A DNA stretch of 64,000 nucleotides, from assembly GCA_052168315.1 (NCBI GenBank), contig JBQLZO010000072.1, positions 8,686-72,685 of the forward strand. Direction: 5' to 3'. The notes beneath the pieces were generated by a model, which saw only the letters and a list, made by a program, of their open reading frames with translations, searched no databases and was not told where the DNA came from. The translations under genes were made by a program, and so were the position numbers. Below are positions 16,736 through 25,991 of the stretch, one piece after another (position 1 is the stretch's first letter; the number at the start of each line of letters is the position of its first letter). Source of the stretch: JBQLZO01 sp052168315 (GTDB taxonomy: Bacteria > Planctomycetota > Phycisphaerae > Phycisphaerales > UBA1924).

Positions 16736-19700
16736 ATGCTTGTTGTGCACGCGAACTGGACGGATGGACGGCTGATGCTCTGGGGAGAGCGGGTGGGCGC
16801 GGGTGGCGGAGCGCGTGGGGTCGGGGCTTCCGGCGATGAGAGGGGTTCGGAGCGAGCGGATGCGGCGGATCGGCATCCGGGCGTGGTGGATGCGGCGGTG
16901 CTGCTGCGGGTGCTGGCGGGTGTGGAGGGATTTCCTCAGGAGGATGGGGCGTGCGCGGCGGGTGAGATGGTGCTGCGGCTGCCGAGCGTCGGGCGCGCGC
17001 CGATGGCGAGCCCGGCGGTGGCGGTGCGGCGCGGGAGCGAGCAGCTGGTGGGCGGCGGTGGCGGGGCGGGCGGGGGTGATGATGAGGACGATGGCAGCGC
17101 GGGCGGGATGATGGGTGGCGGGTATTCGGCGATCGATGCGGGGATCGATCCGGATGTGGCGATCGATCTGGAGGTGCTGTCGCTGGATGAGTTCGTGGAT
17201 GGGGATGATGGCGGGGATGGCAGCGCGGGCGGGAGCGCTGATGGGGTGGCGAGCGCGGATGCGGAGGATGGGGTTCTTGACGCGACGCCGACGGTGCGGG
17301 TGGATCGGTGGCGGGTGCCGACGGTGGCGGTGCATCCGGCCCGGATGGGCGGCGCGCTGGAGGCGCTGGCGGATGCGGATGAGGCGGCGTCGGGTGAGGG
17401 CTTCGAGTCGGAGGGTGATGGCGGGGATGATCGGTTCGTGCTGGCGGACTCGGCGCGGTTCTGGCTGGAGGTGTCGCGGCTGTCGGCGGCGCTGCTGGCG
17501 GAGCAGCGGTTCGTTCCGGGGGTTCGGGATGAGCGTGGGCAGCCGCTGCTGGGTCGGTGGCAGCCGTGGATCTCGGATGAGTCGACGGCGGAGCGGGTGG
17601 GTCTGCTGCTGAGTTCGATGCCGGCGATCGCGCGTGCGGTGGCGGATCGGTTCGAGCACGATGGGTGGTCGGTGGTGTCGGATTGCCTGACGGCGATCGT
17701 GAACACGAGCGCGAAGCGGACGCTGATCGAGGATGGTCTTGGCGGGGGGATCGGTGCTCGGAAGGGCGATCCGGGGGAGCTGGGGTGGCTGCGGGCGCTG
17801 CTGGGGGATCAGGAGCTTGTTGACCTGGATGATGAGCGTGCGCGGTCTGAGCTGGCTCGGACGGTGCAGATGTGGCTGGCGGGTCTGGAGGAGCGCGGGA
17901 CCTCGGGGGTGTGGCGCCTGATGGTCCGGCTGGACGAGCCGGAGGGGGCCGATGCGCTGGGCGATCTGGAGCCGCCGGGGTCTGATGTGCGTTGGCCGTT
18001 GACATTCCATCTGCAGTGCATGGACCGCGAGCGGTTGATCGTGGATGCGGAGGATGTGTGGCTGGTGCGGACGCCGGGGATCTCGGTGGACGGTGTGCAG
18101 CTTGATCAGCCGCAGGATCTGCTGCTGGCCGAGCTTGGGCGGGCGGCGCGGATCTTCCGGCCTCTGGATCGTGCGCTGAACGAGGCGACGCCTTCGCGGC
18201 TGCTGCTGGAGACGGCGGAGGCGTACGAGTTTCTTCGTGAGGTGCGGCCGCTGCTGATCGAGCAGGGGTTCGCGGTGGAGGCGCCGGGGTGGTGGGATTC
18301 TCCGGCGGCGCGGCTCGGGGCGCGGCTGCAGCTTGATTCTCCGGAGGTGGACCTGGAGGAGCTGGCGACGCACGGCGGTTCGCTGGCGGGTGATTCTCAG
18401 ATCGGGCTGGGGGCGCTGGTCGATTACCAGTGGAAGCTGGCGGTGGGCGACACGCCGGTGACGATCGAGGAGTTCCAGCGTCTGGCATCGCAGAAGGCGC
18501 CGCTGGTGAAGATCAACGGCCAGTGGGTGGAGATCCGTCCGGAGGACATCAAGGAGGCGCTGTCGTTCATCGAGGAGAATCCGGGCGGTGAGATGAAGGT
18601 GTCAGAGGCGCTGCGGATCGCGTTCATGGCGGGGTTCGGCGGCACGGGGATGTCGGTGGTGGGGATCGATGCGACGGGTTGGGTGGCGACGCTGCTGGGC
18701 GGGACGGGCGAGGACACGACGATGCCGATGCTTCCCGAGCCGGCGGGGTTCGAGGGGGAGCTGCGTGAGTATCAGCGTCGGGGGATGTCGTGGCTGGTGT
18801 TCCTGGATGCGCTGGGGCTCGGGCCGTGCCTGGCGGATGACATGGGCCTTGGCAAGACGATCCAGCTGCTGGCGATGATGCTGTACGAGCGGAATCGTGC
18901 GGCGGCGCGGGGGGAGCTGGACCTGCTGGGGCCGACGCTGCTGATCGTTCCGATGTCGATCGTTTCGAACTGGACGCGTGAGGCGGCCAAGTTTACGCCG
19001 GGGCTGAAGGTGATGGTGCACCACGGGGTGGAGCGTTCGATGGGCGAGTCGTTCGCGGAAGCGGCGATGGGCGTGGACCTGGTGGTGACGACCTACGCGC
19101 TGGCGCACCGGGACCGCGAGGACATCCAGCGTGTGTCGTGGCGGCGGGTGGTGCTGGACGAGGCGCAGAACATCAAGAACCCGCAGGCGAAGCAGAGCCA
19201 GTCGATCCACGGGCTGGAGGCGCCGCGCCGGGTGGTGCTGACGGGCACGCCGCTGGAGAACCGGCTGTCGGAGCTGTGGTCGATCATGGACTTCTGCAAC
19301 CCGGGGCTGCTGGGTCGCTCGGCGGAGTTCCGGCGGCTGTTCTCGATCCCGATCGAGCGGCACCACGACCGGCAGCGTTCGCGGCAGCTTCGCGACCTGG
19401 TCAAGCCGTTCATCCTGCGGCGTCTGAAGACGGATCCGAAGGTGATCAGCGATCTTCCTGAGAAGGTGGAGACGAAGGAGTTCTGCCGCCTGACGCGGGA
19501 GCAGGCCGAGCTGTACGAGTCTTGCGTGAAGCGGATGCTCAGCGAGGTGGAGCGGAGCGAGGGGATCAAGCGTCGCGGGATCGTGCTGACGACGCTGATC
19601 CGGCTGAAGCAGATCTGCAACCACCCGGTGCAGATGTCGCTGAAGGATGGGGATCCGGGGCTGATCGCGTCGGCGGCGTCGGGGCGGTCGGGCAAGTGCA

Positions 19701-20239
19701 CGCGTCTGATGGAGATGCTCGACGAGGTGATCGCGTCGGAGGAGAAGGCGCTGGTGTTCACGCAGTTCCGGCGGATGGGGGACCTGCTGGCGAGCATGCT
19801 GCGGAAGCGGTTCGGTCGGGATGTGCTGTTCCTGCACGGCGGTGTGCCGCCGAAGCAGCGCCAGATGATGGTGGACCGTTTCCAGAACGACGAGTCGTGC
19901 CCGGTGTTCATCCTGTCGCTGAAGGCCGGCGGCGTGGGGTTGAACCTGACGGCGGCGAGCCATGTGTTCCACTTCGACCGGTGGTGGAACCCGGCGGTGG
20001 AGAACCAGGCGACGGACCGGGCGTTCCGGATCGGTCAGACGAAGTCGGTGCATGTGCACAAGTTCATCGTGAACGGGACGCTGGAGGAGCGGATCGACGA
20101 GATGATCGAGTCGAAGATCGCACTGGCCGAGGATGTGATCGGTTCGGGCGAGGAGTGGCTGACGGAGCTCTCGACCTCGCAGCTGCGTGACATTCTGACG
20201 CTTCGTCCTGATGCGCTGGGGGATGATGATGGGGAATAA
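16736..20239 (+). CDS. SNF2-family DNA-dependent ATPase
   Basis: 1167 aa. The N-terminal 560 residues match the layout of the SNF2-associated domain of bacterial Snf2 proteins and contain a long acidic/Gly-Ser-rich stretch (about 100-185). The ATPase core has motif I DMGLGKT (K707), motif II DEAQ (808-811), TGTPLENRLSELWS, and a helicase C-domain with LVFTQFRRM and the QATDRAFRIGQ motif VI. Such enzymes translocate on duplex DNA and remodel protein-DNA complexes. The ATG at 16736 has GGAAGGAG upstream. It is followed after 98 bp by a SWIM-domain gene, the usual partner of bacterial SNF2 proteins. Confidence 0.93.
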   Translation: MLVVHANWTDGRLMLWGERVGAGGGARGVGASGDERGSERADAADRHPGVVDAAVLLRVLAGVEGFPQEDGACAAGEMVLRLPSVGRAPMASPAVAVRRGSEQLVGGGGGAGGGDDEDDGSAGGMMGGGYSAIDAGIDPDVAIDLEVLSLDEFVDGDDGGDGSAGGSADGVASADAEDGVLDATPTVRVDRWRVPTVAVHPARMGGALEALADADEAASGEGFESEGDGGDDRFVLADSARFWLEVSRLSAALLAEQRFVPGVRDERGQPLLGRWQPWISDESTAERVGLLLSSMPAIARAVADRFEHDGWSVVSDCLTAIVNTSAKRTLIEDGLGGGIGARKGDPGELGWLRALLGDQELVDLDDERARSELARTVQMWLAGLEERGTSGVWRLMVRLDEPEGADALGDLEPPGSDVRWPLTFHLQCMDRERLIVDAEDVWLVRTPGISVDGVQLDQPQDLLLAELGRAARIFRPLDRALNEATPSRLLLETAEAYEFLREVRPLLIEQGFAVEAPGWWDSPAARLGARLQLDSPEVDLEELATHGGSLAGDSQIGLGALVDYQWKLAVGDTPVTIEEFQRLASQKAPLVKINGQWVEIRPEDIKEALSFIEENPGGEMKVSEALRIAFMAGFGGTGMSVVGIDATGWVATLLGGTGEDTTMPMLPEPAGFEGELREYQRRGMSWLVFLDALGLGPCLADDMGLGKTIQLLAMMLYERNRAAARGELDLLGPTLLIVPMSIVSNWTREAAKFTPGLKVMVHHGVERSMGESFAEAAMGVDLVVTTYALAHRDREDIQRVSWRRVVLDEAQNIKNPQAKQSQSIHGLEAPRRVVLTGTPLENRLSELWSIMDFCNPGLLGRSAEFRRLFSIPIERHHDRQRSRQLRDLVKPFILRRLKTDPKVISDLPEKVETKEFCRLTREQAELYESCVKRMLSEVERSEGIKRRGIVLTTLIRLKQICNHPVQMSLKDGDPGLIASAASGRSGKCTRLMEMLDEVIASEEKALVFTQFRRMGDLLASMLRKRFGRDVLFLHGGVPPKQRQMMVDRFQNDESCPVFILSLKAGGVGLNLTAASHVFHFDRWWNPAVENQATDRAFRIGQTKSVHVHKFIVNGTLEERIDEMIESKIALAEDVIGSGEEWLTELSTSQLRDILTLRPDALGDDDGE

Positions 20240-20337
20240 ACGGGAGGCATCAGGCATCGGGCACCAGGCACCAGTGAAGAGTGGGTGTGTGGTGGTGTTG
20301 CGCGGGCATTTGCGCTGGGATACGGGAGGGTTTGGGC

Positions 20338-21420
20338 GTGGATGAGTTTCCGGTTTTCAAGGACATCCGGCCGCAGGCCGAGCCGCGTTCGAAGGGTGCG
20401 TACCAGGGGGCGTACTCGCGGAAGCCGGACAAGCCGCGGCGGGTGCAGGGCGGGTACAAGGTTCCGGGCGATGGGTGGCCCGGTGATGATGTGGCGTGGC
20501 AGGCGCGGGCGTGGGTGGAGTGGCTTCGGGGCGCGTTCTCGGAGGAGGCGTTCGGGGAGGGGCTTGAATATGCGCAGCGGGGGCAGGTTCGGCGGTTCTC
20601 GATCGATTCGGGTCGGGTGACGGGGCAGGTGCAGGGGCGTCGGTACAAGGCGTATCCGGTTGAGGTGGTGCTTCCGCGGCTGTCGCCGGGCGATTGGGAG
20701 TCGGGGATCGCGTTGATGGTGGACCAGGCGGTGTTCGCAGCACGGATCCTCGCGCGTGAGCTTCCGGAGGAGGTTCCGGGGCTGTTCGAGAGCGCTGGGG
20801 TGTCGCTGCTGCCGCGGGCGGAGGAGGGCGCGGGGATCGTGGTGAGCTGTGAGTGCGAGGAGCACCGGCGCGGGGTTGAGAGTGGCGGCGAGGGCGAGGG
20901 CGGGGCTGGTGATCGGGCAGCGCGGCTGTGCAAGCACGCGGCGTGCCTGTGCCTGGTGGCGGTGCGTGAGATGGAGCGGGATCCGCTGCTGGTGTTCACG
21001 CTGCGGGGGCTGTCGGAGCACGAGCTGCTGGAGCGGCTTCGGGCGCAGCGGTCGGGGGCCTCGCGTGCGGAGGGGCGGCTGGCGCCGATGCCGCACGCGC
21101 TGGCGGAGCAGCCGGGGATCGATGCGGCGCGTCGGCCTCTGGAGGAGTGCGGGGACCGGTTCTTCTCGGCCGGGGCGGGGCTTTCGCGGATCGACACCTC
21201 TGTGCGCAGGGCGTCGGTGTCGCACCCGCTGCTGCGTCGGCTTGGGCCGAGCCCGTTCAAGGGGAGCCGATTCCCGCTGGTGGGTCTGCTGGCGACCTGC
21301 TACGACCTGGTGTCGGAGGATGCGGTGCGGCGGGCGGAGGAGGAGCAGGAGCGGGAGGTTCGGCGGGTGGAGGGGGATGGGGATGGGGCGGATGGGATGG
21401 ACGGGGCGGCGGGCGGGTGA
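20338..21420 (+). CDS. SWIM zinc-finger protein, partner of the SNF2 ATPase
   Basis: 360 aa. The SWIM motif CxCx(n)CxH is visible as C171, C173, C198 and H200 (VSCECEE, then LCKHAACLCL). SWIM domains bind DNA or protein and are typically encoded beside bacterial SNF2 helicases, so a joint chromatin-remodelling or repair role is inferred. The GTG at 20338 begins VDEFPVFKDI; the upstream reading is low-complexity. The 25 or so residues between C173 and C198 are Gly/Glu-rich. The C-terminal 110 residues contain a PFKGSRFPLVGLLATCYD block and end in an acidic Gly/Asp tail. Confidence 0.87.
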   Translation: MDEFPVFKDIRPQAEPRSKGAYQGAYSRKPDKPRRVQGGYKVPGDGWPGDDVAWQARAWVEWLRGAFSEEAFGEGLEYAQRGQVRRFSIDSGRVTGQVQGRRYKAYPVEVVLPRLSPGDWESGIALMVDQAVFAARILARELPEEVPGLFESAGVSLLPRAEEGAGIVVSCECEEHRRGVESGGEGEGGAGDRAARLCKHAACLCLVAVREMERDPLLVFTLRGLSEHELLERLRAQRSGASRAEGRLAPMPHALAEQPGIDAARRPLEECGDRFFSAGAGLSRIDTSVRRASVSHPLLRRLGPSPFKGSRFPLVGLLATCYDLVSEDAVRRAEEEQEREVRRVEGDGDGADGMDGAAGG

Positions 21421-21481
21421 TCGGGGCGGGTTGGATGGGGTGGGGGCTGGTCGGGTTGTCGCGGGGTTGGGGGGTGCGGGG

Positions 21482-21487
21482 TATACT
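21482..21487 (+). promoter_or_regulatory. Putative -10 box (TATACT) of an intergenic transcript
   Basis: TATACT followed by GTGGG, among the best -10 matches in the window. It lies 62 bp after the SWIM gene and is not followed by an ORF. A TTGTCG 20 nt upstream is a poor -35. The predicted start near 21493 coincides with the foot of the hairpin region. Confidence 0.45.
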
Positions 21488-21490
21488 GTG

Positions 21491-21665
21491 GGCTCTCTCA
21501 CAGGTGAGCCGTTCGCGACGGATCCGCCGTACTGGTGGTGAGGCGCGGCGTGGGCCTCTGACTTCGCGGCAGCGAGGGGGTCCCGCTCGGAGAGAGTGCC
21601 GCGGTCTGCTTCTTTGTTCGGCCCCCCACTGCTGGTTCGGTTCCGCTGGTCGCCTGTGAAGGGCT
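21491..21665 (+). ncRNA. Candidate structured RNA, long hairpin (6S-like architecture possible)
   Basis: A promoter-like TATACT precedes a region whose ends pair: TCACAGG (21498-21504) with CCTGTGA (21653-21659). This extends outward through CTC/GGG-type pairs with a bulge and inward through T-G, G-C and A-T. Further inward, GGTGG can pair with CCACT. The long rod with internal loops, about 170 nt, resembles 6S RNA architecture. No conserved 6S sequence was recognised with confidence, and high GC makes chance pairing likely. Confidence 0.3.
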
Positions 21666-22032
21666 GATCGGGCGGGATCGGGAGCGGATGCGGCGGGATC
21701 GGCGAGGGCGAGGCCGCGTAGGTCTTGCCGGTCGTCGCACCGATTGGGCGTGCCCGGGCTCTGCGTGGAGCCATCCGGGCTTTCGTCCAAGCCGAACGAA
21801 GGAGAGCGCCGCAGAGCGGATCGGCGGGTTTGAACGGGCGCGATGAAGAGCGTCCTCCCCCTTGGCCGATCGAACGCGCAGCACACACAAATACACTCAC
21901 CGCATCGGGAACGCATCCGGCCCGGGCTTCGGCGTCGTGGCGGATTGTGATCGCTTCCGGTGGCGGGTTGGGCGAGGACTCGGTTTGGTTGGCAGGGTCG
22001 GGCGCTTTGCACAGCGACGATGGCGTCGTATC

Positions 22033-22103
22033 AGGCCCGTGGTGTAATGGTAGCACACCTGGTTTTGGTCCAGATAGTTGGGGTTCGAATCCCTACGGGC
22101 CTG
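22033..22103 (+). tRNA. tRNA-Gln (anticodon TTG)
   Basis: Cloverleaf without encoded CCA. The acceptor AGGCCCG pairs perfectly with CGGGCCT and the discriminator is G, as expected for Gln. D-stem GTGT/GCAC; anticodon arm CCTGG-TTTTGGT-CCAGA with a C-A mismatch at the outer pair; T-loop TTCGAAT. The loop gives anticodon TTG. Confidence 0.95.
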
Positions 22104-22340
22104 CTTTCCTCGCTCGAGTTCCTGCTGGCTGATGCCCTGAGATGGATGGCGCCCTGGTGATGGGGGCGCTGGATGTTCCGGGGTGCATCGTTCTGGGTTG
22201 GTGTGTGTGGACTGGTTTGGGCCGTGCCCGCATCGCGGGGCGGCGCGCGTTTGATCGGGGCGAGCGGGCGGGCTGACTCGGTGTGGGGCGGGACATCGGG
22301 CCTGGTTGGCTGCTGCGATCTTCAGCGCTGTGGATAGGCC

Positions 22341-23228
22341 ATGGGTGAGCCGGTTGCGATCATTCTGGCGGCGGGCAAGGGCACGCGGATGCGCTCGGAC
22401 CTTCCGAAGGTGGCGCATGAGGTCGCGGGCCATCCCATGGTGTCGTGGGTGGCGCGGGCGTGCGCTGCGGCGGGGTGCGTGCGGGTGATCGTTGTGGTGG
22501 GGTACCGGCAGGAGGTGGTGCGGGCGATCTTCGAGGGGTGGGATGGTGAGAAGGGCAGAGCGGGTGGCGGTGCGGGGTGCACGCTGGAGTTCGCGGTGCA
22601 GGATGAGCAGCTGGGGACGGGGCACGCGGTGTCGTGCGCGTTGCCGCTGCTGGAGCGTGAGTGCGGGGCGGAGGGGAATCCGGTGCTGGTTCTGGCGGGG
22701 GATGGGCCGTTGATCAGGGCCCAGACGCTGCGGGTGCTGCTGGATCGGCATCGCTCATCGGGCGCCTCGGCGACGCTGGCGACGGCGCGGATCGAGGATC
22801 CAACGGGATACGGGCGGATCGTGCGCGGGGCGGATGGGTCGTTCGTGGGGATCGTGGAGCAGAAGAACGCGACGCCTGAGCAGCGTGCGATCCGCGAGGT
22901 GAATCCGAGCTATTACTGCTTCGATGCGCTGCGGCTGGCTTCGGCGCTGCGCGGGGTTGAGCGGGATGCGGTGAGCGGGGAGTACTACCTGACGGATGTG
23001 CCGGGGCTGGAGCGCGCGGCGGGTCGTCGGGTGGAGGTGGTGGAGGCGGTTCCGTCGGAGGATGTGCTGTCGATCAACACGACGGAGCAGCTGGCGGAGG
23101 TGGATGCGTTGCTTCGTGCGCGGCTGGGTGGGGATGGGGATGGTGGGGATGGCATTGTTGGCGGGGGTGGTGGTGGCGCAGGGACGGCCGGCGATCGCGC
23201 ATGGGCGCAGAATGGGCGTGTCGAATGA
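22341..23228 (+). CDS. glmU: UDP-N-acetylglucosamine pyrophosphorylase (single-domain GlmU)
   Basis: 295 aa. The nucleotidyltransferase signature LAAGKGTRMRSDLPKV is at residues 10-25, with LGTGHAV and LAGDGPLI following. It makes UDP-GlcNAc from GlcNAc-1-phosphate for peptidoglycan and LPS. Bifunctional GlmU has about 450 residues with a C-terminal left-handed beta-helix acetyltransferase. Here the protein stops after the uridylyltransferase domain with a Gly-rich tail, so the acetyltransferase must be encoded elsewhere. Its TGA overlaps the prs ATG (ATGA at 23225-23228). The order glmU-prs-ctc-pth matches Bacillus. Confidence 0.9.
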   Translation: MGEPVAIILAAGKGTRMRSDLPKVAHEVAGHPMVSWVARACAAAGCVRVIVVVGYRQEVVRAIFEGWDGEKGRAGGGAGCTLEFAVQDEQLGTGHAVSCALPLLERECGAEGNPVLVLAGDGPLIRAQTLRVLLDRHRSSGASATLATARIEDPTGYGRIVRGADGSFVGIVEQKNATPEQRAIREVNPSYYCFDALRLASALRGVERDAVSGEYYLTDVPGLERAAGRRVEVVEAVPSEDVLSINTTEQLAEVDALLRARLGGDGDGGDGIVGGGGGGAGTAGDRAWAQNGRVE

Positions 23229-24226
23229 CCCCACGCGGCGGACGAGACTGGAGCGACCCGGACGAGCTTCGGATCTTTGCGGGTCGGAACTCGATCCCGC
23301 TGACGGAGCGGATCTGTTCGCACCTGAGCATGCCGATGGGTCGCGCGCGGACGCATGTGTTCCCCGACGGGGAGCTGCTGGTGCAGATCGACGAGAATGT
23401 GCGTGGGCGGGACATTTTCGTGGTGCTCTCGACCTGCGAGCCGGTGAACGAGAACCTGATGGAGCTGCTGATCTTCGCGGACTCGCTGAAGCGGGCTTCT
23501 GCGCGTCGGATCACGGCGGTGGTTCCGTACTTCGGGTATGCGCGGCAGGACCGGAAGGACGAGGGGCGGACGCCGATCACGGCGAAGCTGGTGGCGAACC
23601 TGATCACGACGGCGGGGTTCGACCGGGTGCTGACGATCGACCTGCACGCGGCGCAGATCCAGGGGTTCTTCGATCTGCCGGTGGACCACATGACCTCGAA
23701 CGCGGTGTTCGCGGAGTACCTGCGTTCGAAGAAGGTCAAGTGGGGCCCGACGGTGGTGGTGAGCCCGGATGTCGGGAACGCGAAGATCGCGGAGCTGTAC
23801 TCGCAGCTGCTTGAGGCGGAGCTGGCGATCGTGGTGAAGCGGCGGCTGAACGGGGATGAGGTGCAGGCCAGCGCGATCGTGGGCGATGTGGGCGGGAAGC
23901 ATGTGGTGATGGTGGACGACATGATCTCGACGGCGGGGACGGTGTGCGCGGCGGCGAAGCTGTGCCGCGAGCAGGGCGCGACGGGTGTGACGGTGGCGGC
24001 GACGCACGCGGTGCTGGTTCCGCCGGCGATTGATCGGCTGCAGAAGGCGCCGATCGACGAGATCGTTCTGACGGACACGATCCCCTCGGAGAAGCGTTAC
24101 GCGCCGATCATGGATCGGGTGACGGTGCTGAGCGTGGACCAGTTGTTCGGCGATGCGATCGAGCACATCCATCACAACCGTTCGGTGAGCGCGCTGTTCA
24201 TGCCGGGATCGGTGGTGAAGCATTGA
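23225..24226 (+). CDS. prs: Ribose-phosphate pyrophosphokinase
   Basis: Makes PRPP from ribose 5-phosphate and ATP for nucleotide, His and Trp synthesis. 333 aa with typical family length and motifs: FPDGE, YFGYARQDRKD (flexible ATP loop), TIDLHAAQIQGFF (metal-binding DLHA), and the PRPP-binding loop VMVDDMISTAGTV. The ATG at 23225 overlaps the glmU stop, so the two are translationally coupled. Confidence 0.96.
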   Translation: MTPRGGRDWSDPDELRIFAGRNSIPLTERICSHLSMPMGRARTHVFPDGELLVQIDENVRGRDIFVVLSTCEPVNENLMELLIFADSLKRASARRITAVVPYFGYARQDRKDEGRTPITAKLVANLITTAGFDRVLTIDLHAAQIQGFFDLPVDHMTSNAVFAEYLRSKKVKWGPTVVVSPDVGNAKIAELYSQLLEAELAIVVKRRLNGDEVQASAIVGDVGGKHVVMVDDMISTAGTVCAAAKLCREQGATGVTVAATHAVLVPPAIDRLQKAPIDEIVLTDTIPSEKRYAPIMDRVTVLSVDQLFGDAIEHIHHNRSVSALFMPGSVVKH

Positions 24227-24378
24227 GTGATGATGGATGAGGGTTGAGGATTCGGGGATGGGGGCGGAGGGGTGCGGGTTCGAGACGGGAACGGATCGAC
24301 GAGACGGATCGACAAGGCAATGAGCAACCATTCCCCGGCGCGGCGGTTCCGGCCGGGATCAAGAGCGGAGATGAAACG

Positions 24379-24996
24379 ATGCAGGCCAAGCATGTTCTGA
24401 GTGTTGAGCGGCGTTCGAAGGTCGGGAGCCGGTACGCGCAGCGTTACCGTGAGCAGGGCTTTCTCCCGACGGTGCTGTACGGGCAGGGCCGCCCCCCGGT
24501 GGCGCTGAACCTGAACGCGAAGGAGGCGATCAAGTTCTTCCACCTCGGCGAGAAGGTTTTCACGATCGAGCTGAAGGAGGAGAATGTCACGCAGACGGTG
24601 CTGCTGAAGGATCTTCAGTACGACTGGCTGGGGACGAACATCGTCCATGTGGACCTGGAGCGTGTGGACCTGACGCAGGTGAAGGAGTCGAATGTGCCGA
24701 TCCGGCTGGTGGGCGAGGCTCCCGGCGCGAAGGCGGCGGGCGCGATTCTGAGCCACCCGGAGTCGACGATCACGGTTCGTTGCGCGGTGCAGGACATCCC
24801 GGACCACTTCGACATCGACATCTCGGCGATGCAGGTCGGCGACTCGATCCTTGTGAAGGACCTCCCGCCGGTGCAGGGGATGGACATCGTGACTTCTCCG
24901 GAGACGGTGCTGGTGACGATCAGCATCGCGAAGGAGGCTCCGGCGGCCGAGCCCACGGCGGGCGAGGGCGTCGAGGGCGAGAAGCCGAGCGCGTGA
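24379..24996 (+). CDS. rplY: 50S ribosomal protein L25 (general stress protein CTC family)
   Basis: 205 aa, the long two-domain CTC form: an N-terminal 5S-rRNA-binding L25 domain (about 1-95, with GFLPTVLYG) and a C-terminal TL5-like beta domain (about 100-190). It binds 5S rRNA in the large subunit. The ATG at 24379 has GGAG eight bases upstream. The C-terminal 20 residues are acidic. It follows prs by 152 bp and precedes pth, an arrangement common to many bacteria. Confidence 0.95.
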   Translation: MQAKHVLSVERRSKVGSRYAQRYREQGFLPTVLYGQGRPPVALNLNAKEAIKFFHLGEKVFTIELKEENVTQTVLLKDLQYDWLGTNIVHVDLERVDLTQVKESNVPIRLVGEAPGAKAAGAILSHPESTITVRCAVQDIPDHFDIDISAMQVGDSILVKDLPPVQGMDIVTSPETVLVTISIAKEAPAAEPTAGEGVEGEKPSA

Positions 24997-25039
24997 TGTC
25001 GTTGTCTGGATCGGTCGCAGCGCGGCGTCATGGCGCGGT

Positions 25040-25058
25040 CCGCGGGCGTTGCCCGCGG
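25040..25058 (+). other. GC-rich hairpin between rplY and pth
   Basis: CCGCGGGC and GCCCGCGG form a perfect 8-bp stem with a 3-nt loop, 43 bp after rplY and 36 bp before pth. No U-tract follows, so it is not a classic terminator. It may tune read-through or mRNA stability, which is inference. Confidence 0.4.
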
Positions 25059-25094
25059 GCGCGCCGGGCGCATCGCGGGAGGAGCATCGTCGTC

Positions 25095-25883
25095 GTGAAG
25101 ATCGTCGTTGGGCTTGGCAATCCCGGACCTGAGTACGCGCGGACCCGTCACAATGTCGGGTTCATGGTGCTCGATCGTCTCGCGGCGCTTCACGCGCCTG
25201 GGGCGGTGCAGCGTCAGCGGTTCCAGGCGATGACGGTCGAGGCGATGCTTCCGGCGCGTGATCCTCGCGATTGGGATGAGGCCGCGGGGCGCTGGACGCG
25301 TGATCGGGCGGCGAAGGAGCGTGTGCTGCTGATGAAGCCGATGACCTACATGAACCTGTCGGGGCGTTCGGTGTCGGAGGCGGTGCGGTTCTTCAAGATC
25401 GATCCTTCGTCGTCGGTGCTCGTGGTCGTGGACGAGGTGGCGCTGCCGTGCGGGGCTTTGCGGCTCCGCGGGAGCGGCTCTTCGGGCGGCCACAATGGGC
25501 TGGCGGACATCGAGCGGTTGCTGGGCACGGATGCGTACGACCGTTGCCGGATCGGGATCGATCCTCCGGGGCGTGTGCCGCAGCGCGATTATGTGCTGGG
25601 GCGGTTCACGGAGGAGCAGGTCCCGGCGATCGAGCGTGGGATCGAGCGGGCGTGCGCGGCGGTGGAGCTTTGGGCGAGCGAGGGCGTGATGTCGGCGGGC
25701 AATGTCTTCAATGCGAAGAAGGCTCGTCGGGAGCGCGGCCCGGGCCCGTCCGAGCGCGCGATGCGGGCGCGGGGCGAGGGGAAGGGCGGGGAGGGGCCGG
25801 ATTCGGATGGGGGATCGGGTCGGGATGGGGCGGATGGGGGCGTCGATGCGGGTTCGCGTTCGGCGGAAGGATCGAGTGAGTGA
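25095..25883 (+). CDS. pth: Peptidyl-tRNA hydrolase
   Basis: Releases tRNA from peptidyl-tRNA that drops off ribosomes. The core has GLGNPGPEYARTRHN (with the catalytic His), LMKPMTYMNLSG, and SSGGHNGL. 262 aa, longer than the usual 190: an Arg/Gly/Asp-rich low-complexity tail of about 60 residues follows FNAKKARR, and there is a short insert after AMLPARDP. GTG start at 25095 with GGGAGGAG upstream; the longer in-frame reading overlaps rplY and was excluded. Confidence 0.94.
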   Translation: MKIVVGLGNPGPEYARTRHNVGFMVLDRLAALHAPGAVQRQRFQAMTVEAMLPARDPRDWDEAAGRWTRDRAAKERVLLMKPMTYMNLSGRSVSEAVRFFKIDPSSSVLVVVDEVALPCGALRLRGSGSSGGHNGLADIERLLGTDAYDRCRIGIDPPGRVPQRDYVLGRFTEEQVPAIERGIERACAAVELWASEGVMSAGNVFNAKKARRERGPGPSERAMRARGEGKGGEGPDSDGGSGRDGADGGVDAGSRSAEGSSE

Positions 25884-25991
25884 TTGGCGCGTGCCGGGAT
25901 GTGGTTCCGGCCCGCAGACGAATGAGCGTGTGAGCAAGGGCAGCAGGATTCAATGTGGCCGTGGAGCGGCCTGAGCGAAAGGAAACGAGCG

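Larger units (their letters stand above)
21421..22032. other. 612-bp non-coding stretch before tRNA-Gln
   Basis: No plausible protein gene on either strand. It contains a TATACT box (21482-21487), the candidate hairpin RNA described separately, and a second strong stem-loop at about 21750-21780 (GCCCGG / GCTC ... GAGC / CCGGGC). TACACT at about 21892 is another promoter-like element that could serve tRNA-Gln. Confidence 0.5.

Noticed and set aside
21421..22032. RNase P RNA or tmRNA in the long spacer
   Set aside because: The conserved cores (GAGGAAAGTCC, ACAGAAA; tmRNA tRNA-like ends) were not found on either strand.
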